From an uncultured Oscillospiraceae bacterium (lineage in GTDB: Bacteria > Bacillota > Clostridia > Oscillospirales > Oscillospiraceae): a stretch of 64,000 nucleotides of DNA. The translations under genes and the position numbers were made by a program. The stretch spans positions 1-64,000 of the forward strand of contig CANQTO010000003.1 in NCBI GenBank assembly GCA_947626785.1, written 5' to 3'. The stretch's first letter is position 1. Each line of letters begins with the position of its first letter. The notes under the pieces were generated by a model. The model did not search any database and was not told the DNA's origin. It saw only the letters and a program-made list of their open reading frames with translations. Shown piece by piece: positions 16,608 through 24,523 of this stretch.

Positions 16608-17789
16608 TCAGTACTCCAGGTTCTTCTCGGTCTCCTTGCTGAACACGTGGGCCACGTTGCCGCCGAAGGTGAAGTGAACCTTGTCGCCAATGGCGTAGTG
16701 CCCCTTCATCTCGATGGTGGGGACGATGATGATGACGTCCTTGCCCTCGGCAGTGACGTGCAGGTGCACGGAGGAGCCCATCATTTCGGACACGTCCACG
16801 GTGGCCTCGATGCCGGTCTCGCCCAGGTCGGTGTGGTCAGGCCGCACGCCCAGGGTGACGGCCTGCGGAGCCACGTTGTTGGCGGCCAGGCGGGCCTGCT
16901 TCTCCTCGTCCAGAACGACCTTGATGCCGCCCACTTCCACAGCGTACTTGCCGCCGTCTTTGACCAGCTGGGCGTCAAAGAAGTTCATCTGAGGCGTGCC
17001 GATGAAGCCGGCGACGAACAGATTCCGGGGATGATCGAAGACTTCCTGAGGAGTGCCGATCTGCTGGATGTAGCCGTCACGCATGATGACGATCCGGTCG
17101 CCCAGGGTCATGGCCTCGGTCTGGTCATGGGTGACATACATGAAGGTGGTGTTGATCCGCTCACGGAGCTTGATGATCTCAGCGCGCATCTGGTTACGGA
17201 GCTTGGCGTCCAGGTTGGACAGAGGCTCGTCCATCAGCAGCACGGCGGGGTCACGGACGATGGCGCGGCCGATAGCCACACGCTGACGCTGGCCACCGGA
17301 CAGAGCCTTGGGCTTCCGGTCCAGGTACTGGGTGATGTCCAGGATCTCGGCGGCCTCACGGACCTTCTTGTCGATAACGTCCTTGTTCTCCTTGCGCAGC
17401 TTCAGAGAGAAGGCGATGTTGTCATACACGGTCATGTGGGGATACAGAGCGTAGTTCTGGAAGACCATGGCGATGTCGCGGTCTTTGGGGGCCACGTCGT
17501 TCATGAGCTTGCCGTTGATGTACAGCTCGCCGCCGGAGATCTCCTCCAGGCCGGCCACCATACGCAGGGTGGTGGACTTGCCGCAGCCGGAGGGGCCGAC
17601 CAGAACGATGAACTCACGGTCCGCGATGTCCAGGCTGAACTCCTGCACCGCTACGACGCCTTCGTCAGTGATCTGAAGGTTGGCCTTCTTCTCTTCGGGA
17701 GCATCGTCCTTTTTCTTTTTCTTCTTCTTGGTCTCTCCGCTGATGAACGGATACACCTTCTTGATGTTTTTCAGGGTAACAGATGCCAT
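16608..17789 (-). CDS. msmK: Orphan carbohydrate ABC transporter ATPase (MsmK/UgpC/MsmX family)
   Basis: ATP-hydrolysing subunit that energises carbohydrate ABC importers, 393 aa, peripheral to the membrane. Walker A GPSGCGKST (65-73), the Q-loop VFQNYALYP, signature LSGGQRQR, Walker B VLLMDEP and a C-terminal TOBE/MalK-type regulatory domain are present. No permease or binding-protein genes adjoin it. In other Bacillota such stand-alone ATPases serve several sugar transporters, and that is the likely job here. Odd: residues 21-27 are seven consecutive lysines within a ~20-residue charged insertion between the first strand and Walker A, a region that is short in most MalK homologues. It has its own promoter with a palindrome over the start site. 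Confidence 0.92.
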   Translation of the reverse strand: MASVTLKNIKKVYPFISGETKKKKKKKDDAPEEKKANLQITDEGVVAVQEFSLDIADREFIVLVGPSGCGKSTTLRMVAGLEEISGGELYINGKLMNDVAPKDRDIAMVFQNYALYPHMTVYDNIAFSLKLRKENKDVIDKKVREAAEILDITQYLDRKPKALSGGQRQRVAIGRAIVRDPAVLLMDEPLSNLDAKLRNQMRAEIIKLRERINTTFMYVTHDQTEAMTLGDRIVIMRDGYIQQIGTPQEVFDHPRNLFVAGFIGTPQMNFFDAQLVKDGGKYAVEVGGIKVVLDEEKQARLAANNVAPQAVTLGVRPDHTDLGETGIEATVDVSEMMGSSVHLHVTAEGKDVIIIVPTIEMKGHYAIGDKVHFTFGGNVAHVFSKETEKNLEY

Positions 17790-17976
17790 ACTTCTCGACT
17801 CCGAACACAGGGCCTCCGCGCCTGTGCCCTCACGGCCGCCGGTATACAGCGCGCCGCTTTACGACAGGTCTCCACACTGCCGCACCCCGAGCCCCAGGGA
17901 ACTTGCATTTCCTCCTTTTTTAGTGCTGTACACGACTATAGAAATATGGAGAGCCGTGCACGCAATCAAATTTTTT

Positions 17977-17993
17977 GGGATTATCATAATCCC
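17977..17993. promoter_or_regulatory. Palindromic operator candidate at the msmK promoter
   Basis: GGGATTATCATAATCCC is a perfect 8-bp inverted repeat around one base. It begins 7 nt beyond the -10 box, so it covers the predicted transcription start. The position is that of a repressor operator. Its binder is not identifiable here. Confidence 0.55.
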
Positions 17994-17999
17994 GTGCCT

Positions 18000-18028
18000 A
18001 TTATACCGGAGAACCGGGCGCTAAACAA
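18000..18028 (-). promoter_or_regulatory. Promoter of the msmK-like gene
   Basis: TTGTTT (18023-18028), 17-nt spacer, perfect TATAAT (18000-18005) on the minus strand. The leader to the start codon is about 200 nt. Confidence 0.75.
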
Positions 18029-18046
18029 TTGGAGGATCTGATAAAA

Positions 18047-18080
18047 ATTTCCGTCCTTTTTTGTGGAAAAGGACGGAAAT
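18047..18080 (-). terminator. Terminator of the nucleoside transporter operon
   Basis: Perfect 14-bp stem ATTTCCGTCCTTTT and complement with a 6-nt loop, followed on the minus strand by TTTTTAT. It lies 14 nt behind the nupQ stop. Confidence 0.92.
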
Positions 18081-18094
18081 CATGTCTGGATATC

Positions 18095-19081
18095 TTATCT
18101 TTCCTCTCGGAAGTAGGCCAGGCCCAGTGCAGCGGGGGGCTGGTTCTCCCGCTTGTTGCGCATGCTGGTGATCACGAGGACGACGATCGTCACCACATAG
18201 GGGATCATCTTATACAGCTCTTTGACCGCCAGGTTCATGCCGGAGGGGATATACATATGCAGGATATACAGCCCGCCGAAGAGGAAGGAGGACAGTACGC
18301 CCACATTGGGCCGCCAGATGGTGAAGATGACCAGCGCGATAGCCAGCCAGCCCCGGTCGCCGAAGCCGTTGTTGGACCAGACGCCGGAGGCGTAGTCCAT
18401 CACGTAGTACAGTCCGCCCAGGCCGGCGATCATGCTGCCGGTACAGGTGGCCACGTATTTGTAACGGTTGACGTTGATGCCGGCGGCGTCGGCGGTGTTG
18501 GGGCTCTCGCCCACGGCCCGCAGGTGCAGGCCCACCCGCGTGTGCTTGAGCACGTAGCCGGCCACCAGGGCGATGATCACCGCCAGGTAGGCCAGAAAAC
18601 CGTAGGAGAGGAAGATCTTGCCAAAGGCGCTGGATACAGGCAGGGACTTGCTGAAGTAACCGCTGGTGGCCGAGAGCGCCAGGGAGGGCACATCCGCCCC
18701 CGCCAGCTTGATCAGCGAGCCTCCGAAGAAGTTGCCGATGCCCACGCCGAAGGTGGTCAGGGCCAGGCCGGTGACGTTCTGGTTGGCCCGAAGGGTGACC
18801 GTCAGGAAGCAGTAGAGCAGGCCCATGAGCAGGGAGCCCAGCAGGGAGCAGAGCAGGGGGATCAGCACCGCCAAGGCGGGGACGATGGCCTCCGGGGAGG
18901 GCAGGGACTGCTCGTAGAAGAAGGCCCCGATCACGCCGCCGATGGCGCCCACGTACATGACGCCGGGGATGCCCAGGTTCAGGTTGCCGGACTTCTCGGT
19001 CAGCGTCTCGCCGGTGCTGCCCAGCAGCAGGGGGACGCCCTGCACCACCGCCCGGGGGATGAAGGAAAGGATATCAAACAT
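18095..19081 (-). CDS. nupQ: Nucleoside ABC transporter permease (NupQ/YufQ-like)
   Basis: Inner-membrane permease subunit of a BMP-type purine nucleoside ABC importer, 328 aa, about nine hydrophobic helices. The N-terminal TGETLTEKSGNLNLGIPG and the loop AVGESPNTADAAGINV match the branched-chain-permease-like family used by nucleoside transporters. The start is 3 nt behind nupP. It is the last gene of the operon. The substrate is inferred from the operon and its guanine riboswitch. Confidence 0.88.
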   Translation of the reverse strand: MFDILSFIPRAVVQGVPLLLGSTGETLTEKSGNLNLGIPGVMYVGAIGGVIGAFFYEQSLPSPEAIVPALAVLIPLLCSLLGSLLMGLLYCFLTVTLRANQNVTGLALTTFGVGIGNFFGGSLIKLAGADVPSLALSATSGYFSKSLPVSSAFGKIFLSYGFLAYLAVIIALVAGYVLKHTRVGLHLRAVGESPNTADAAGINVNRYKYVATCTGSMIAGLGGLYYVMDYASGVWSNNGFGDRGWLAIALVIFTIWRPNVGVLSSFLFGGLYILHMYIPSGMNLAVKELYKMIPYVVTIVVLVITSMRNKRENQPPAALGLAYFREER

Positions 19082-19084
19082 GGC

Positions 19085-20185
19085 TCAGTCCTCCTTTTCC
19101 GCCGTCTTCCGGAAGCAGAGCCGGTAGTTGATGAAGAACTCGCTTCCGATGATAAAGAACAGGATCACGCCGGTGAGGATATCCGCAAAGGACTGGTTCA
19201 GGCCGAAGTTGGTGGAGATCTCTCCGGCTCCCCGCTCCAGAAAAACCAGCAGGAAGCTGGTCGCCACCATCCAGATGGGGTTGAACTTGGCAAGCCAGGA
19301 GACCATGACGACGGTGAAGCCCCGGCCGGCGGCGATGGTCGTCGTCAGGGTATGGTTGGTGCTGCCCACCAGCAGCAGTCCGGTCAGGCCGCAGATGGCG
19401 CCGGAGAGGAGCATGGTGCGGATGATGACCTTTTCCACCTTGATGCCCACGTAGCGGGCCGTGCGCTCGCTCTCGCCCACCACGGAGATCTCATAGCCGT
19501 GCTTGGTATAGTTCAGATAGACGTACACAAAGACCAGCACCACCAGCACCACCAGCACATTCAGCAGATAGCGCTGCCCGCCGATCACCGGCAGCCAGCC
19601 CAGCTCGGTGCTCTGGTTGATCACGCCGATCTGCCCGGAGCCCTTGGGGGACTCCCAGACCACGCAGAAGTAGGCCACCAGCTGGGTCGCCACATAGTTC
19701 ATCATCAGCGTGAACAGGGTCTCGTTGGTGTTCCATTTGGCCTTGAAAAACGCGGGGATGCCGCCCCAGACCGCTCCGGCCGCGATGCTGCTGACGATCA
19801 TCAGGGCGATGATGGCGGCGTTGGGCAAGCTGTCCCGCAGGCAGATCATGCAGGCCGCCGCGGCCAGGCCGCCGATCAGCACCTGGCCCTCGCCGCCGAT
19901 GTTCCAGAAGCGCATCTTAAAGGCCGGCGTCACGGCCAGGGCCACGCACAGCAGCATGGCCACGTTCTGGAGCAGCGTCCAGAATTTTCGGACCGTGCCG
20001 AAGGAGCCGTTGAACACCGTGACATAGACAGCCAGAGGGTTTTCCCCGGTGACAACGGTGGTGATGAGGCCGCAGGCCACCAGGGAGAGCAGGATCGCTC
20101 CGCCCCGGATCAGCCAGGCCTTCCAGGCGGGAACGGCGCCGCGCCGCGCCACATGGAACAGGGGATTGCGCGCTGCGTTATTCAT
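19085..20185 (-). CDS. nupP: Nucleoside ABC transporter permease (NupP/YufP-like)
   Basis: Second permease subunit of the nucleoside importer, 366 aa from the ATG at 20185. An in-frame GTG at 20197 is possible but sits directly on the GGGAGG site. Helices run through most of the protein, with the family block FWNIGGEGQVLIGGLAAA and the cytosolic loop VVGESERTARYVGI that contacts the ATPase. The start overlaps the end of nupO by 8 nt, implying coupled translation. Confidence 0.87.
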   Translation of the reverse strand: MNNAARNPLFHVARRGAVPAWKAWLIRGGAILLSLVACGLITTVVTGENPLAVYVTVFNGSFGTVRKFWTLLQNVAMLLCVALAVTPAFKMRFWNIGGEGQVLIGGLAAAACMICLRDSLPNAAIIALMIVSSIAAGAVWGGIPAFFKAKWNTNETLFTLMMNYVATQLVAYFCVVWESPKGSGQIGVINQSTELGWLPVIGGQRYLLNVLVVLVVLVFVYVYLNYTKHGYEISVVGESERTARYVGIKVEKVIIRTMLLSGAICGLTGLLLVGSTNHTLTTTIAAGRGFTVVMVSWLAKFNPIWMVATSFLLVFLERGAGEISTNFGLNQSFADILTGVILFFIIGSEFFINYRLCFRKTAEKED

Positions 20186-21710
20186 GCTTCCCGTCACCTC
20201 CCAGTCTGGTCATCATCATGCCCACATCTCTCTTTTTGGCCCCCCGGCCGGGGACGATGCCGCTGACCTTGCCGCCGCAGAGGACCAGGATCCGGTCGGA
20301 CAGCTCCAGCAGCACATCCAGATCCTCGCCCACGTAAATGACGGCGACACCGGCCTCCTTCTGCTTGTTGATCAGGTCGTAGATGGTATAGGAGGAATTG
20401 ATATCCAGGCCCCGGACGGCGTAGGCCGTCAGCAGCACGGTGGGGGCGGAGGAGATCTCCCGGCCCACCAGCACCTTCTGCACGTTGCCGCCGGACAGCC
20501 GCCGGACCGGAGTGGAGACGCCGGGGGTGTTGACCTCCAGCCGCGTCACCACGCTCTCCGCCAGGGCATGGGGGCTTTTCCGGTCGGTAAAGGGGCCCTT
20601 TCCCCGGCGGTAGGAGCGGAGCATCATGTTGTCGGACAGGTCCATATTGCCGACCAGGCCCATGCCCAGCCGGTCCTCCGGCACAAAGGACAGGGCCACG
20701 CCCATTTGGGCGATGCTCAGGGGGTCCTTGCCGATGAGCTGCTCCCGGCTGCCGTCGTCCTCGATATACTCGATGCTGCCCTTCTCCACCGGCTGAAGCC
20801 CCGCGATGGACTCCAGCAGCTCCTTTTGGCCGCAGCCGGAGATACCGGCGATGCCCAGGATCTCGCCGCTGTTGGCGGTGAAGGACACGTCGTCCAGCTT
20901 TAAGATCCCGTCGATGCTGCGCACGGTCAGGTTTTTGACTTCGATGCGGGGCTTGGGGTCTTTGGGCTCGGGCCGGTCGATATTCAAGGTCACCGCGTGG
21001 CCCACCATCATGTTGGTCATTTCCTGGGCGTTGGTCTTTTTCGTGGGCATATCGCCGATGAACTGGCCGTGGCGCAGGATGGCCACCCGGTCGGACAGCT
21101 CTTCCACCTCGTGCATCTTGTGGGTGATGATGACGATGGCCTTGCCGTCGTCGCGCATATTGCGCAGGACGTTGAAGAGCTTGTCCGTCTCCTGGGGGGT
21201 GAGCACCGCCGTGGGCTCGTCCAGGATCAGGATGTCCGCGCCCCGGTAGAGGACCTTGACGATCTCCACCGTCTGCTTCTGGGAGACGGACATGTCGTAG
21301 ATCTTCTGGTCCGGGTCCACCTCGAAGCCGTAGGCGTCGCAGATCCCCCGGATCTTCTCCGTGGCCGCCTTCAGATCCAGCTTGCCCTCCAGGCCCAGGA
21401 CGATATTCTCCGCGGCGGAGAGCACGTCCACCAGCTTGAAGTGCTGATGGATCATGCCGATGCCCAGGTCAAAGGCGTCCTTGGGGGAGCGGATGACCAC
21501 CTCTTTTCCGTCGATGGCGATCTGCCCCTCGTCGGGGAAATAGATGCCGGAGAGCATATTCATCAGGGTCGTCTTGCCGCTGCCGTTTTCCCCCAGCAGG
21601 GCCAGGATCTCCCCCCGGTAGATGTTCAGCCAGACCTTGTCGTTGGCCACCACGCTGCCGAAGGTCTTGGTGATGTTCCGCATCGTCACGGCTGCCGTTT
21701 TGTTGTCCAC
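20178..21710 (-). CDS. nupO: Nucleoside ABC transporter double ATPase (NupO/YufO-like)
   Basis: ATPase subunit with two tandem nucleotide-binding domains, 510 aa, as in ribose and nucleoside importers. Domain 1 (about 1-240) has GENGSGKTT, the signature MSVSQKQTVEI and Walker B ILILDEPTAVL. Domain 2 (about 250-510) has the degenerate GISGCGQKEL, the signature LSGGNVQKV and a Walker B without the usual Glu (VLLTAYAVRGLD). That is common for the degenerate half of this family. The GTG start is preceded by GGGAGGG. A 135-nt spacer with two strong hairpins separates it from the binding-protein gene. Confidence 0.9.
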   Translation of the reverse strand: MDNKTAAVTMRNITKTFGSVVANDKVWLNIYRGEILALLGENGSGKTTLMNMLSGIYFPDEGQIAIDGKEVVIRSPKDAFDLGIGMIHQHFKLVDVLSAAENIVLGLEGKLDLKAATEKIRGICDAYGFEVDPDQKIYDMSVSQKQTVEIVKVLYRGADILILDEPTAVLTPQETDKLFNVLRNMRDDGKAIVIITHKMHEVEELSDRVAILRHGQFIGDMPTKKTNAQEMTNMMVGHAVTLNIDRPEPKDPKPRIEVKNLTVRSIDGILKLDDVSFTANSGEILGIAGISGCGQKELLESIAGLQPVEKGSIEYIEDDGSREQLIGKDPLSIAQMGVALSFVPEDRLGMGLVGNMDLSDNMMLRSYRRGKGPFTDRKSPHALAESVVTRLEVNTPGVSTPVRRLSGGNVQKVLVGREISSAPTVLLTAYAVRGLDINSSYTIYDLINKQKEAGVAVIYVGEDLDVLLELSDRILVLCGGKVSGIVPGRGAKKRDVGMMMTRLGGDGKHE

Positions 21711-21740
21711 GGGAACCCTCCCTTTCTCCGTAATACAAAT

Positions 21741-21832
21741 CGCAAAGGGCAGCGCGGCGGCAAACGGTCACTGCGCTGCCCTTTGCGGTCTGGCAGGCTC
21801 CGCAAGCTCCGGCAGTTTGCCGGAGCTTGCGG
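21741..21832 (-). promoter_or_regulatory. Twin intercistronic hairpins
   Basis: Two perfect 15-bp stems stand in tandem between the BMP gene and nupO: CCGCAAGCTCCGGCA with a 3-nt loop (21800-21832), and CGCAAAGGGCAGCGC with a 17-nt loop (21741-21787). Neither has a T run. They may block 3' exonucleases so that the binding protein mRNA outlasts the rest, or may partly terminate. Confidence 0.7.
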
Positions 21833-21845
21833 GAAAAAGCGTATC

Positions 21846-23111
21846 TCAGGCGTCGATATTGGTGATGCCGTCGATGTCGATATCGAAATAAGGCGCGGAG
21901 CGGAAGCCTTCGCCGGACTCGTTGAAGTACCCGTCGGCGATGACGTTGGTCTCGGGCTGGAAGTCGCCCATGTCGTCCACGTCGGCCATGTACTCTGTGA
22001 GGGTCTCGCCGCCCACGGTCCAGGTGGAGGTGTCGAAGACGTGCAGCTCGCCGGCGACCAGCTTGGCCTTGACCTCGTCGATGGCGTCCTGAGTGCCCTC
22101 AGCGGCAACGGCGGTGTTCACGTCGGTCAGGACCACGGAGCCGGTCTCGATGGTACCGCACCAATCGGTGGCAATGGCCTCGCCGTTCTGGACGCAGCTG
22201 ATCATGTACTCATAGTAGGGGCTCCAGTCGATACGGGAGGAGACGATGAAGGTGTTGGGGCAGGCGGCGATGGTGCTGCCGTTGTAGGACACGTCGGGCA
22301 CACCGGCATTCTCGCAGGCAGTGGGGGCTCCCATGGAGTCCGCGTGCTGGCTGATGAGCTTGCAGCCGTCGTTGATCAGGCGGGTGGCGCCTTCCTTCTC
22401 CAGGGCCTCGTCATACCAGGAGTTGGTGAAGGTCACTTCCATGGTGACAGAGGGGCAGACGGAGCGGACGCCCAGGAAGAAGGAGGTGTAGCCGGACTTC
22501 ACCTCGGCATAGGGGAACGCGCCCACATAGCCGATCTTGGCCTCGTCGGCGGTGAACTCACCGGCGTCGATCATCTCGTTGAGCTTCATACCGGCGGCCA
22601 CGCCCGCCAGGTAGCGGCCCTCATAGATGGAGGCGAAGGCGTTGTGATAGTTGGCCAGGCCCTCGGTGTGGGCCTTGGTGCCGGTGGCGTGGCAGAACTG
22701 GACCTCGGGGAAATCCTTGGCGGCCTGGATCATGTAGGACTCATGGCCGAAGGAGTCGGCAAAGACCAGATTGCAGCCGGCATCGACCAACTCGGCGGCG
22801 GCGTCATAGCACTCCTGGCCCTCGGGGATGTTGCTCTTCACAACATACTCCACACCCATCTTTTCGCAGGAAGCCACAGCGGCGTCCAGGAAGTTCTTGT
22901 CGTAGGTGGAGTTCTCATCATGCAGGAGGATGAAGCCGACCTTGACCTCAGCGGCGGCAGGGGCCTCGGCAGCGGGAGCGTCAGCCGCGGGGGCGTCGGC
23001 AGCCGGAGCTTCGGCGGCGGGCTCTTCGGCAGCGGGGGCGGAATTTCCGCCGCAGGCGGCCAGAGCGAAGACCATCGTCAGAGCAAGCAGCAGGGAAAGA
23101 AGCTTTTTCAT
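21846..23111 (-). CDS. BMP-family nucleoside-binding lipoprotein
   Basis: Extracellular substrate-binding lipoprotein of the nucleoside importer (BMP/Med/TmpC family), 421 aa. The ATG at 23111 is chosen because GAGGAG precedes it and it opens a proper signal: MKKLLSLLLALTMVFALAAC, with the lipid-modified Cys20. A low-complexity Ala/Pro/Glu/Asp tether follows (about 25-50). The periplasmic-binding fold then starts with KVGFILLHDENSTYDK and includes the family-typical FADSFGHES and KIGYVGAFPYAEV. It is the first gene of the operon, downstream of a guanine riboswitch, so guanosine, inosine or a purine base is the likely ligand. Confidence 0.9.
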   Translation of the reverse strand: MKKLLSLLLALTMVFALAACGGNSAPAAEEPAAEAPAADAPAADAPAAEAPAAAEVKVGFILLHDENSTYDKNFLDAAVASCEKMGVEYVVKSNIPEGQECYDAAAELVDAGCNLVFADSFGHESYMIQAAKDFPEVQFCHATGTKAHTEGLANYHNAFASIYEGRYLAGVAAGMKLNEMIDAGEFTADEAKIGYVGAFPYAEVKSGYTSFFLGVRSVCPSVTMEVTFTNSWYDEALEKEGATRLINDGCKLISQHADSMGAPTACENAGVPDVSYNGSTIAACPNTFIVSSRIDWSPYYEYMISCVQNGEAIATDWCGTIETGSVVLTDVNTAVAAEGTQDAIDEVKAKLVAGELHVFDTSTWTVGGETLTEYMADVDDMGDFQPETNVIADGYFNESGEGFRSAPYFDIDIDGITNIDA

Positions 23112-23170
23112 TCTGTTTCTCCTCAAAAAGTATTTATCAAAGCCGCGTCCGCGGCGTTGACAGCGACAGA

Positions 23171-23207
23171 AAAAACAAAACGCATCGGAGAGAGAAGTCT
23201 CCAATGC
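23171..23207 (-). terminator. Riboswitch-controlled terminator
   Basis: Minus-strand stem CGCATTGGAGA/TCTCCGATGCG (11 bp including one wobble) is followed by TTTTGTTTTTT. It lies between the purine aptamer and the BMP gene and is the expression platform: ligand-bound aptamer is expected to leave it free to form. Confidence 0.9.
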
Positions 23208-23242
23208 GCCGGCCGGCGCGGGAATACGCGCCGGAAAAAGCA

Positions 23243-23315
23243 TTTTCGATAGTCCGGGCATTTACGGCGCCCGGGTAGAGACTTCAAATCCACATCATTT
23301 GAGATATATCGAAAA
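23243..23315 (-). ncRNA. Guanine-type purine riboswitch aptamer
   Basis: All elements of the purine aptamer are visible on the minus strand. P1 is TTTTCGATA/TATCGAAAA. P2 is TCAAAT/ATTTGA with loop GATGTGG. J2/3 reads AGTCTCTAC. P3 is CCGGGC/GCCCGG with loop GCCGTAAAT. J3/1 is ACTAT. The C in ACTAT is the specificity base (U in adenine riboswitches), so guanine or hypoxanthine is the predicted ligand. It controls the nucleoside importer operon. Confidence 0.96.
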
Positions 23316-23335
23316 GGTTCTTTATTATGGCCCTA

Positions 23336-23364
23336 AGCCTATCAGATTCCCCCAAAAAAGTCAA
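23336..23364 (-). promoter_or_regulatory. Promoter of the riboswitch-controlled operon
   Basis: TTGACT (23359-23364), 17-nt spacer and TAGGCT (23336-23341) on the minus strand. It lies about 20 nt ahead of the aptamer, as expected for a short riboswitch leader. Confidence 0.65.
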
Positions 23365-23459
23365 GTAGAATTTTGGGAAATCTGCTGTTTTTTGGTTTAA
23401 AATTTTGTAAGTTTTGCCGAAAACGCAGGGATCATACCGCGCTCGTATCGTGGGCCGGT

Positions 23460-24032
23460 TCAGCAAAAACGGATGCTGCCGTCATCCCCCATTTCGGCGA
23501 TCCGGGCCAGGGACTCCACCCGCAGGCCCTGGGCCCGCAGGAGCTCCCCGCCGCCCTGGAAGGCCTTCTCGATGGCGATGCCCGCGCCCTCGACCTGGCC
23601 GCCCGCCTGCTCCACCAGGGCCTTGAGACCCACCAAAGCGGCGCCGGTGGCCAGAAAATCGTCGATGAGGAGCACCCGGTCCCCGGGCCCCAGGTATTCC
23701 TTGGAGACCAGCACCGTGTTGGTGTTGCCGTGGGTGAAGGACTCCACCTCCACGGCGTACACGTCGTCCGCGATGTTGCGGGACTTGCTCTTCTTGGCAA
23801 AGACCAGGGGGCAGCGGAACACATAGCCCGCCATGCAGGCCAGGGCGATGCCGGAGGCCTCGATGGTCAGCACCTTGTTGATCTCCTCCCCGGCGAAGAG
23901 CCGCTTCCACTCCAGGGCCATCTCGTAGGCCAGGGCCGGGTCGATCTGGTGGTTGAGGAAGCCGTCCACCTTCAAAATGCCGCCGGGAAGGATCTTCCCG
24001 TCCTTTAAGATCCGCTGTTCCAAAAGCTCCAT
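23460..24032 (-). CDS. xpt: Xanthine phosphoribosyltransferase
   Basis: Converts xanthine (and more slowly guanine) with PRPP to the nucleotide in purine salvage, 190 aa, cytosolic. The 13-residue PRPP loop VLLIDDFLATGAA is present, and the flanking ASGIALA, FAKKSKS and VESFTHG stretches match Xpt rather than adenine PRTase. GAGGAGAG precedes the ATG. It lies between the rpmB terminator (26 nt upstream) and the promoter of the riboswitch operon. In B. subtilis xpt itself is behind a guanine riboswitch; here the aptamer follows the gene and drives the transporter instead. I see no promoter of its own in the short gap, so expression may depend on read-through. Confidence 0.92.
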   Translation of the reverse strand: MELLEQRILKDGKILPGGILKVDGFLNHQIDPALAYEMALEWKRLFAGEEINKVLTIEASGIALACMAGYVFRCPLVFAKKSKSRNIADDVYAVEVESFTHGNTNTVLVSKEYLGPGDRVLLIDDFLATGAALVGLKALVEQAGGQVEGAGIAIEKAFQGGGELLRAQGLRVESLARIAEMGDDGSIRFC

Positions 24033-24056
24033 GTTCTCTCTCCTCTGTCTGTAACC

Positions 24057-24088
24057 GAAAAAAGCCCGTCGGACATACGACAGGCTTT
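24057..24088 (-). terminator. Terminator behind rpmB
   Basis: Minus-strand stem AAAGCCTGTCG/CGACGGGCTTT (11 bp with one wobble, loop TATGTC) runs into TTTTTT. It sits between rpmB and xpt. Confidence 0.85.
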
Positions 24089-24116
24089 GTTTCGGGTAAT
24101 TTTGAATAAGATGAAA

Positions 24117-24305
24117 TTACACAGCGCGGGTGACCTTTCCGCTGCGCAGGCAGCGGGTGCAGACGTAGACGTGCTTGGGAGAGCCGTCCACGATGGCCTT
24201 GACGCGCTTCACATTCGGCTTCCAGGACCGGTTGGAGCGTCTGTGCGAATGGCTGACCTGGATACCAAAGGTCACGCCCTTATCGCAAAACTGACACTTT
24301 GCCAT
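24117..24305 (-). CDS. rpmB: 50S ribosomal protein L28
   Basis: Ribosomal protein L28, 62 aa. MAKCQFCDKGV begins at 24305, with an AGGAGG site upstream; a longer in-frame opening has no support. Two CxxC pairs (CQFC, CTRC) make this the zinc-binding form. HSHRRSNR.W.PN is the family core. It is monocistronic, with its own promoter and terminator. Confidence 0.97.
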   Translation of the reverse strand: MAKCQFCDKGVTFGIQVSHSHRRSNRSWKPNVKRVKAIVDGSPKHVYVCTRCLRSGKVTRAV

Positions 24306-24344
24306 AGCTTGAAGCACCTCCTTTACTGAATAGACAGCTTTATT

Positions 24345-24373
24345 ATAATAGCAGAAGCGAAACGCAAATGCAA
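24345..24373 (-). promoter_or_regulatory. Promoter of rpmB
   Basis: TTGCAT (24368-24373), 17-nt spacer, TATTAT (24345-24350) on the minus strand, about 40 nt before the start codon. Confidence 0.75.
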
Positions 24374-24455
24374 GCACAATTTTTATCAAATGGGCAAAGA
24401 GCCGAAAATTTTTCCCGTTCCGGCCCTGTTTTCAAAGATTTAAGAAGGAAAGTTA

Positions 24456-24484
24456 TTGCCAAATCGAAAGGAAATGGTTAATAT
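24456..24484 (+). promoter_or_regulatory. Promoter of the hprK-murB-rapZ-whiA operon
   Basis: TTGCCA (24456-24461), 17-nt spacer, TAATAT (24479-24484), about 40 nt ahead of hprK. Confidence 0.65.
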
Positions 24485-24523
24485 ATAGTGTAGAGAAAAA
24501 TGCGCCGCACGGAGGGGATCTCT

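Noticed and set aside
17771-17908. A 45-codon upstream ORF in the msmK leader
   Set aside because: AGGAGG lies only 2 nt before its ATG, too close for efficient initiation, and the peptide has no features. Kept only as a note because it overlaps the msmK start.
15456-18041. 861-aa open frame on the plus strand
   Set aside because: Antisense to trkA and msmK, with a low-complexity His/Gly/Gln composition; a shadow of the real genes.
18029-20266. 745-aa open frame on the plus strand
   Set aside because: Antisense to nupQ and nupP, His/Gln/Asp-rich, no ribosome site.
24033-24116. Possible riboswitch before xpt
   Set aside because: Only the rpmB terminator hairpin is present; none of the purine aptamer elements can be found.
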